Part shown: piece after piece, positions 59,098 to 64,000 of the stretch
How positions within the stretch are numbered: position 1 is the first letter of the stretch
Layout of the letters: the number at the start of each line of letters is the position of its first letter
Assembly (NCBI GenBank): GCA_937926105.1
Contig: CALANS010000020.1
Span: 1 to 64,000 of the forward strand
Length of the DNA stretch: 64,000 bases
From: an uncultured Actinomycetes bacterium
GTDB taxonomy: Bacteria; Actinomycetota; Actinomycetes; Mycobacteriales; Nakamurellaceae
Direction: 5' to 3'
Program-made: the position numbers and the translations under genes
Notes under the pieces: model-generated
Seen by the model: only the letters and a program-made list of their open reading frames with translations
Database searches by the model: none
Told to the model about the DNA's origin: nothing

Positions 59098-59598
59098 GTG
59101 GACTTCGATGTGGTCATCGAGATTCCCAAGGGGTCGCGGAACAAGTACGAGGTCGACCACGACAGCGGCCGGATCCGGTTGGACCGCACCCTGTTCACCG
59201 CCACCCAATACCCCGCCGACTATGGCTTCATCGAGGGCACTCTGGGCCAGGACGGCGACCCGCTGGATGCGCTCGTGTTGCTGGCCGAGCCGACCTTTCC
59301 CGGCTGTCTGGTGCGGGTGCGGGCCATCGGTATGTTCCGGATGACGGACGAGAAGGGGCCGGACGACAAGGTGCTCTGCGTGCCCGCCAACGACCCCCGC
59401 CAGGCCGGTCTGCAGGACATCGGCGACTTGGCGGAGTTCGAGCGGCTGGAGATCCAGCACTTCTTCGAGGTCTACAAAGATCTGGAGCCCGGCAAGAGCG
59501 TCGAGGGCGCGAACTGGGTCGGCCGAGGAGATGCCGAGACCGAGATCCGCATCTCGTTCGAGCGCGAGCGGGCACGCCTGGCGGCGGCCGGGCACTGA
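59098..59598 (+). CDS. ppa: Inorganic pyrophosphatase
   Basis: Hydrolyses pyrophosphate to drive biosynthesis. The 166-residue family I enzyme has [20 protein letters not shown] and [20 protein letters not shown] with the metal-binding aspartates. [17 protein letters not shown] is near the end. The GTG at 59098 follows GGGAGAGGAG. A TAGAGT hexamer about 65 bp upstream may be its -10. It is divergent from dacB; the 156-bp region serves both. Confidence 0.96.
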   Translation: MDFDVVIEIPKGSRNKYEVDHDSGRIRLDRTLFTATQYPADYGFIEGTLGQDGDPLDALVLLAEPTFPGCLVRVRAIGMFRMTDEKGPDDKVLCVPANDPRQAGLQDIGDLAEFERLEIQHFFEVYKDLEPGKSVEGANWVGRGDAETEIRISFERERARLAAAGH

Positions 59599-59742
59599 CC
59601 TCCCCGTCACCGATACCCGATTGTGATCGCCTTGTAACCCGGCACGGTGCATCCGTGCCGGTGCCGCGCGCCGTCGTAGCGACAACGGGCCGGGCAGCGA
59701 CGCCCGGCCGAGGCGACGGCGAGGCAACGGGGAGGCACCGTG

Positions 59743-60819
59743 ATGGGACGACGAGCGGCCATGGCAGGGCTGGCTGCGCTGGCCGGAGTACTGGCGGTGA
59801 CGATGCTGACCGGATGCACGCGGTCGGCCAACGACGCGGGTGGGGCGGCGGCGCAACCCCAGGGCGAGTCCGCCGCGGCGGCACCGACCGGGGCGGGAGG
59901 AGCCGCCGCCGGCGCCGACTCCTCCGGTGCCGGTGCCGGGGCCGATGCGGGATCTGTCTACGTGCCCCTGGCGGACGACCGGAAGATCATCCGGACGGCC
60001 ACCGTGTCGTTGGAGGTGACGGTACCCGCGCCCCGACACGACCGCGGTACTGGCGATACCGGCGATCCTGGGGGCCAGCGGGACATCCGGCGGGCCCTGG
60101 CCGACGCGGCGGCGCAGGCCGCGACGAAGGTCCGGGCACTCGCCCCGGGCAGCGGCGGATATGTGTCGGCGTCGGAGAGCGGCGCCGACCGGGGTGGCGC
60201 CACGGTCTCGATCGTGCTGCGCATCCCGGCCGAGTCCTACGACAGCGTCATGCACTCGCTGGACGGCATCGGCCGGGTCACCGCGCGCACCGAGAAGACC
60301 GACGACGTCACCGACGAGATGGTCGACGTGGCCAGCCGCATCGCCACCATGAAGGCCTCCATCGACCGGATCCGGACGCTGTTGGCGCAGGCGGACAAGA
60401 TCGGCGACGTGATCTCGATCGAGTCCGAACTGGCGCAGCGGGAGGCGGACCTGGAGTCGCTGCAGAATCGCCAGACGGCGCTGCGAGGCCAGGTGGCGCT
60501 GTCCACCATCTCGGTGACCGTCACGGCGGTGACGGAGGCCACCATCCAGCGGGCCGGGCCGGATCGGCGCAGCGGGTTCCTGGCCGGGCTGGACGGCGGC
60601 TGGCGGGCATTGACGGCGTTCGGGACCTGGCTGGGGTCGGTGGCCGGCGCGCTGCTGCCGTTCACGCCGGCGATCGCCCTGGTGGTAGCGGGGCTGGTCT
60701 GGGCGGCTCGCCGTCGGCGCCGCGCGGAGGCCGCGACGGCAGGCACGGCCACCCAGGTGCTGGCACCCCGGGTGCCGGGTCCGCCGTCACCACCGGCCGG
60801 GGCCGGAGACCTCCCGTAG
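59743..60819 (+). CDS. DUF4349 lipoprotein with C-terminal membrane helix
   Basis: A 358-residue lipoprotein: signal peptide with lipobox M-L-T-G-C, an Ala/Gly-rich linker to about 70, then a DUF4349 domain. That domain has IIRTATVSLEVTVP, GGYVSASES and IVLRIPAESYDSVM, then a coiled coil (VASRIATMKASIDRIRTLLAQADKIGDVISIESELAQREADLESLQ split over 195-245), ending in STISVTVT. One transmembrane helix (FTPAIALVVAGLVWAA) and a short basic tail finish it. Such proteins may link envelope layers; function unknown. The ATG at 59743 has GGAGG seven bases upstream. Its 3' end overlaps the convergent DUF2516 gene by 33 bp. Confidence 0.82.
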   Translation: MGRRAAMAGLAALAGVLAVTMLTGCTRSANDAGGAAAQPQGESAAAAPTGAGGAAAGADSSGAGAGADAGSVYVPLADDRKIIRTATVSLEVTVPAPRHDRGTGDTGDPGGQRDIRRALADAAAQAATKVRALAPGSGGYVSASESGADRGGATVSIVLRIPAESYDSVMHSLDGIGRVTARTEKTDDVTDEMVDVASRIATMKASIDRIRTLLAQADKIGDVISIESELAQREADLESLQNRQTALRGQVALSTISVTVTAVTEATIQRAGPDRRSGFLAGLDGGWRALTAFGTWLGSVAGALLPFTPAIALVVAGLVWAARRRRRAEAATAGTATQVLAPRVPGPPSPPAGAGDLP

Positions 60820-61101
60820 CCGGGGACGCACGTCCACCAGGTAGACCAGCACGCCGACCATAGCGGCCAGCCACAGCAGCGACTGCGGCTCGAACACGTT
60901 GCTGATGACGGCCAGTCCCAGCACCACCGCGCAGGCGACGGTGATGCCGACCCAGACGCCCTTGCTCTGCTTGTCGGCGGCGGCGTAGGCATCCGCCCGC
61001 CGGGTGAGCGCATCGATCAGGCAGAACAGCCCGAGCACCGCGCCCCCGTAGGCCAGCGCGAGGGTGATCGCGTACATGATCTGGGAGACGACCTCGGTCA
61101 C
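60787..61101 (-). CDS. DUF2516 family membrane protein (Rv0476-like)
   Basis: A 104-residue protein with three hydrophobic helices: ITLALAYGGAVLGLFCLIDALTRR, VWVGITVACAVVLGLAVIS and LLWLAAMVGVLVYLVDVRPRLRE. The last carries the family's conserved VYLVDVRPxLRE end. It lies downstream of the hbhA-like gene and the XRE regulator gene, as in Rv0474-Rv0475-Rv0476. Function unknown. Confidence 0.85.
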   Translation of the reverse strand: MTEVVSQIMYAITLALAYGGAVLGLFCLIDALTRRADAYAAADKQSKGVWVGITVACAVVLGLAVISNVFEPQSLLWLAAMVGVLVYLVDVRPRLREVSGPGRW

Positions 61102-61149
61102 ACCGGCAAGCCTACGTGTGCCCGGATCCGGATCGGCGCTGGTGGGCGA

Positions 61150-61809
61150 TCAGGCTTGGGTGGTGCCGGCGCCCTTGCCGGTCGACCGCCCGGACGACGT
61201 GCGGCTCGTCTTGCGGGTGCTGGACGCCGCGCCAGAGGCCTTGCGGGTGGTCGAGGCCGACCGGGTGGCGGGCTTGCGACTGGCCCGCTTCGGCGCGGTG
61301 GTGGTGGCTGCGGCCTGGGTGGCGCCACCCCGATCGTCGCCCTGGCGCGCCTGCCCGCGCACCCGCTCGGTCGCCTTCCCGCCACGCTCGGCCAGGTTGT
61401 CGTAGATCATGGCGACCATCTGTGTGTAGCCCTCGACCGTGCCCCGGATATGGTCCGGCGACAGTGAATCGGTCAGCTCGGCGGCCTTGGCGGGCAGCTC
61501 GCCGATCAGGTGCTGCACCTTCTCCGGCGCAGTGCTGGCGAACTCCTCCAGGTGGTGGGCGACGTCGCCGGCCACCTTCTGCGCGCGGGCCGGCAGGTCG
61601 GCGGCGAACGCCTTGACGTCCTCGCCGCTGGGAGTGCCGCCGGCAGTGATGCCGTCGGTCAGCTGCTCGCGCAGCTTGGCCAGTCGCTCGACGGCGAGGT
61701 CGCCGGCGCCGATGGCGGCCAGCAGCGGCCGGGGCAGGTCGTGGAATTGCCCGGACAGTTGCTCGATGACGGTGTCGGAGACGTTTTTGATGTCGGTCAG
61801 CAGGGACAT
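61150..61809 (-). CDS. HbhA-like heparin-binding haemagglutinin homologue
   Basis: A 219-residue protein. Its N-terminal part (PRPLLAAIGAGDLAVERLAKLREQL) aligns with mycobacterial HbhA. A long helical coiled-coil region follows to about 155, then a basic tail rich in Ser, Thr, Arg, Lys and Ala (RKPATRSASTTRKASG), where mycobacteria have Lys-Ala-Ala-Pro repeats. HbhA binds sulfated sugars and is linked to lipid bodies and adhesion; here a general surface or nucleoid-binding role is equally possible. The ATG at 61809 has GAGGAG upstream. It follows the XRE regulator by seven bases. Confidence 0.82.
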   Translation of the reverse strand: MSLLTDIKNVSDTVIEQLSGQFHDLPRPLLAAIGAGDLAVERLAKLREQLTDGITAGGTPSGEDVKAFAADLPARAQKVAGDVAHHLEEFASTAPEKVQHLIGELPAKAAELTDSLSPDHIRGTVEGYTQMVAMIYDNLAERGGKATERVRGQARQGDDRGGATQAAATTTAPKRASRKPATRSASTTRKASGAASSTRKTSRTSSGRSTGKGAGTTQA

Positions 61810-61816
61810 GGTGCTT

Positions 61817-62272
61817 CTACTCCTCGGGGTGGGTCGTGCTGTTGGTGGGATCGGTGGTGGTGGGATCGGTGCTGGAACGCCGGGCGAGCGCCTCATGGCG
61901 CAGCGCGGTGTAGATCTCGATCAGCGAGGACTTCTGCCGCTCGGACAGGTCTTGGTCGGCGCGGATGGCCTCGACCACCGGGGTGGCCTGATCGGGCGGG
62001 CGCAGGATGCCGGCCCGGACCAGCAGCGACTCGGCCGAGATGGACAGCCCGTCGGCGATCTGGGACAGGATGGCGGCGCTGGGCCTGCGTAGCCCGCGTT
62101 CCACCTGGGACAGGTACGGGTTGGAGACCCCGGCCTTCTCGGCCAGGGCGCGCAGCGAGATCTGCGCGGCGGTGCGCTGAGTTCGGATGTAGTCGCCCAC
62201 CTCGCGCACCGGGCCGAGAATGTCCCGGCCCCTGTCGATCACACTGTCGACCAGGTTGTCCGCCAGATCCAC
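61817..62272 (-). CDS. XRE-family transcriptional regulator (Rv0474-like)
   Basis: A 151-residue regulator with the HTH at about 28-80: DYIRTQRTAAQISLRALAEK, then AGVSNPYLSQVERGLRRPSA. A helical segment and a Thr/Ser/Asp-rich tail follow. The GTG at 62272 has a near-perfect GGGAGG six bases upstream. It leads the small operon with the hbhA-like and DUF2516 genes, and M. tuberculosis Rv0474 heads the same series. In the 65 bp upstream, TTGCAATTGCAAG (62319-62331) forms a near-palindrome, a possible autoregulatory site. Confidence 0.88.
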   Translation of the reverse strand: MDLADNLVDSVIDRGRDILGPVREVGDYIRTQRTAAQISLRALAEKAGVSNPYLSQVERGLRRPSAAILSQIADGLSISAESLLVRAGILRPPDQATPVVEAIRADQDLSERQKSSLIEIYTALRHEALARRSSTDPTTTDPTNSTTHPEE

Positions 62273-62318
62273 GTTGCACCTCCCGCCGCGCTCTCGTCCC
62301 ACGGTACGGAAGGGTGCT

Positions 62319-62331
62319 TGCAATTGCAAGC
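62319..62331. promoter_or_regulatory. Candidate palindromic operator upstream of the XRE regulator
   Basis: CTTGCAATTGCAAG (about 62318-62331) is a perfect palindrome between the Nudix stop and the regulator start, in a short A/T-richer patch. It is well placed for autoregulation by the XRE protein, but no binding data exist here. Confidence 0.5.
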
Positions 62332-62337
62332 AGGCAG

Positions 62338-62862
62338 TTAGCGGGTCGGTTCGGGCGGTAGGTCGAGGGCGGCGGCCAGCCGATCCAGGAATTCTCGTTG
62401 GGCGGTGACGAGCAGGCCCGCCGCCTGCCCCGGCGGCATCCAGGCCACTCGGTCCAGCTCCGGGAATTCCTGCAACACACCGGATCTCGGCGGCCACACC
62501 ATGCTGAACGTGCCCGGGGTCATCGCCTGTGGGTCCAGGTCGCCGCGCAGCGCGAACACCGTCACCGTCTTGCCGCCGGATTGCCGGACGCTGCCCAGCT
62601 CCAGCACCGGCCCATCCGGGGCGGGCAGCCCCAGCTCCTCGGTGAACTCCCGGCGGGCCGCGTCCAGCGGCGCCTCGGCGGCGCCACCTGTGCCTACCGT
62701 GCCGTACTCCCCCTTGGGAATGGTCCACGCCCCGGCGTCGCGGCGCGCCCACAGCGGCCCACCCATGTGCCCGATCAGCACCTGGATCCCGCCCGGGACG
62801 CCGTCAGCACCGTCGCCCACGCTCCGGTACAGCAGCAGTCCGGCGCTGCGCCGCGCGCTCAT
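62338..62862 (-). CDS. Nudix hydrolase
   Basis: A 174-residue protein whose Nudix box runs from GEYGTVGTGGAAEAPLDAARREFTEELG, recognisable by the spaced R-E-F-T-E-E-L-G end at about 75-82; the glycine-rich part before it is longer than the standard 23-residue spacing. The start MSARRSAGLLLYR and WTIPKGE are typical of a subgroup acting on nucleoside diphosphate derivatives. Substrate unknown. The ATG at 62862 overlaps the DUF445 stop as ATGA, so the pair is translationally coupled. Confidence 0.85.
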   Translation of the reverse strand: MSARRSAGLLLYRSVGDGADGVPGGIQVLIGHMGGPLWARRDAGAWTIPKGEYGTVGTGGAAEAPLDAARREFTEELGLPAPDGPVLELGSVRQSGGKTVTVFALRGDLDPQAMTPGTFSMVWPPRSGVLQEFPELDRVAWMPPGQAAGLLVTAQREFLDRLAAALDLPPEPTR

Positions 62863-64000
62863 CCCAGCACCCACTGCGCGATGGTGTAGATCACCAGGCC
62901 GGCCAGCGCGCCCACCACGGTGCCGTTGATCCGGATGAACTGCAGGTCCCTACCGATGTGCAGCTCGATGGTGCGGGAGGTCTGTTCGCCGTCCCAGCGC
63001 GCGATGGTCTCGTCGATGATGCCGGTGAGCGAGCGGGCGTGGTTGGCGGCGAGGTAGCCGGCGGCGTCGGCCAGCCAGGCATCGACCTTCCCGGCGGTGA
63101 CGGGGTCGTCGACAAGGCGCCGTCCGAAGGAGCGCAGCTCGTCTCGCACCGAGATCCGCAACGGCGAGGTCGGGTTGCCGGCGGCGTCCAACAGCGTCTG
63201 CTTGACGGTCGCCCAGGCCGAGGTGGCCAGCGACCGGATCTGCGCGTTGTCCGCGATGCGCTCCTTGACGGCATCGGCGCGGGCCATGGTGGTGGGATCG
63301 GTCTGCAGGTCGTGGGCAAACTCGCCCAGAAATCGGTCCAGCGCGCGGCGCAGCTCGTGGTTCGGGTCGGTCTTGACGGCCAGCGCGAACGCCTCCACCT
63401 CCCGGTAGATGCGGTCGGCGACGATGGTGTCCACGAACTTCGGCGACCAGGTGGGGGCGCGCCGGGAGACCACCCGGGACACCGCGGTGTAGTTGTCCCG
63501 GATCCAGGCGTGGCAGCGGTCCACGATGAAGTCGACCAGCGGGTGGTGGTCGCCCCGCTCGAATACCTCGGCGGCGATCCGGCCCACCGGCGGCCCGATC
63601 GGGGTCTCGGCGATCTTGCGCCGGGCCATGCCAGCCAGCAGCTCGGCGACCTGCTCGTCGGACAGCACGGCCGACAGCCCGCGCACGGCCGTGGCCAGCT
63701 CGGCCGTCACCCGCTCGGCATTCCGCTCCTCGGACAACCACTCCCCGGCCTTGCGGGCGATGGAGATGCGAGAGAGCTTGTCGCGCACCACTTGTTCGGA
63801 CAGGAAGTTGCTCGCCACGAAGTCGCTCAGCGCCGAGCCGATGGCGTCCTTGCGGGTGGGGATGATCGCGGTATGCGGGATCGGCAGGCCCATCGGCCGG
63901 CGGAACAGGGCGGTGACGGCGAACCAGTCGGCCAGCGCGCCCACCATGCCGGCCTCGGCCGCGGCACGCACATAGCCCAGCGCGGGGTGCGCGTCCTGCA
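62859..64000 (-). CDS. DUF445 family membrane protein, 5' end beyond the window
   Basis: The visible 380 residues read in frame to the edge (QDAHPALGYVRAAAEAGMVGALADWFAV), so the start lies outside. It has the DUF445 features: FRRPMGLPIPHTAIIPTRKD near the N-terminus, SDFVASNFLSEQVVRDKL, a long helical middle, and a last transmembrane helix VVGALAGLVIYTIAQWVL. Homologues have about 430 residues with an N-terminal helix. It is thought to be membrane-anchored at both ends; function unknown. It is coupled to the Nudix gene. Confidence 0.88.
   Translation of the reverse strand, partial: QDAHPALGYVRAAAEAGMVGALADWFAVTALFRRPMGLPIPHTAIIPTRKDAIGSALSDFVASNFLSEQVVRDKLSRISIARKAGEWLSEERNAERVTAELATAVRGLSAVLSDEQVAELLAGMARRKIAETPIGPPVGRIAAEVFERGDHHPLVDFIVDRCHAWIRDNYTAVSRVVSRRAPTWSPKFVDTIVADRIYREVEAFALAVKTDPNHELRRALDRFLGEFAHDLQTDPTTMARADAVKERIADNAQIRSLATSAWATVKQTLLDAAGNPTSPLRISVRDELRSFGRRLVDDPVTAGKVDAWLADAAGYLAANHARSLTGIIDETIARWDGEQTSRTIELHIGRDLQFIRINGTVVGALAGLVIYTIAQWVLG

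Noticed and set aside
1..64000. Insertion sequences, prophage genes, integrases, attachment sites
   Set aside because: No transposase, integrase, or phage structural gene was recognised, and the tRNA at the left edge shows no partial duplicate within the window.

Overview
The window is a gene-dense, high-GC stretch (roughly 70% G+C by eye) from an actinobacterium. The evidence is the gene content: Lsr2, CarD, HbhA-like and SepX/GlpR homologues, ClpC1-type ClpC, a bS22 microprotein, fused IspDF, many GTG starts, and several blocks in the same order as in Mycobacterium tuberculosis. The exact lineage cannot be fixed by reading. A relative of Mycobacteriales/Nakamurellales is my best guess. No insertion sequence, prophage, CRISPR array or rRNA operon was seen. 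One tRNA (Ala, CGC) lies at the left edge, and a DUF445 gene runs off the right edge.

Layout. 1-10.4 kb: tRNA-Ala, a frameshifted ComB-like phosphatase, sepX/glpR, rimJ and a Glp-type moeA on the minus strand; then 5-formyl-THF cyclo-ligase, a Ruc-like zinc ribbon, a sugar dehydrogenase lipoprotein, a SAF-domain protein, mscL, small proteins, a MoaB/MogA protein and an alpha/beta hydrolase. This resembles M. tuberculosis Rv0984-Rv0996. 10.5-15.0 kb: a biotin-uptake operon, bioY - acyl-CoA ligase - thiolase - bioM - bioN. 15.0-19.0 kb: orphan macro-domain protein, D-amino-acid dehydrogenase-like flavoprotein and a DHA2 exporter. 19.0-26.7 kb: an amino-sugar locus with a BadF-type sugar kinase facing RpiR regulator, SIS protein and NgcE-NgcF-NgcG. 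The NgcF permease carries a threefold-repeated extra membrane region of about 440 residues, the most unusual item in the window. 26.9-33.3 kb: stand-alone DUF4157 protein, PlsC, SDR, bS22, HTH protein, proC (Rv0500-Rv0502 order), an MFS transporter and a vapBC pair.

33.4-47.5 kb: ispDF, carD | lpqE, radA, disA | membrane protein | mutY | PQ-loop protein, septum-type secreted protein, clpC, lsr2, lysS (Rv3581c-Rv3598c order). 47.6-59.6 kb: DUF6779, DUF3180, folK, folB, folP, folE, ftsH, hpt, tilS, DUF2342 metalloprotease and dacB on the minus strand, then ppa on the plus strand (Rv3604c-Rv3628 order). 59.7-64 kb: DUF4349 lipoprotein, DUF2516, hbhA-like, XRE regulator (Rv0474-Rv0476 order), Nudix and DUF445.

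Most of the region is conserved housekeeping: folate, isoprenoid, DNA repair/c-di-AMP, proteolysis and cell-division genes, often translationally coupled through ATGA or GTGA overlaps. The accessory interest lies in the Ngc fusion, the biotin operon with two acyl-CoA enzymes, the degenerate MoeA beside its likely membrane receptor, a family of structured palindromes between genes (two of which encode the ends of proteins), and several short tandem repeats.
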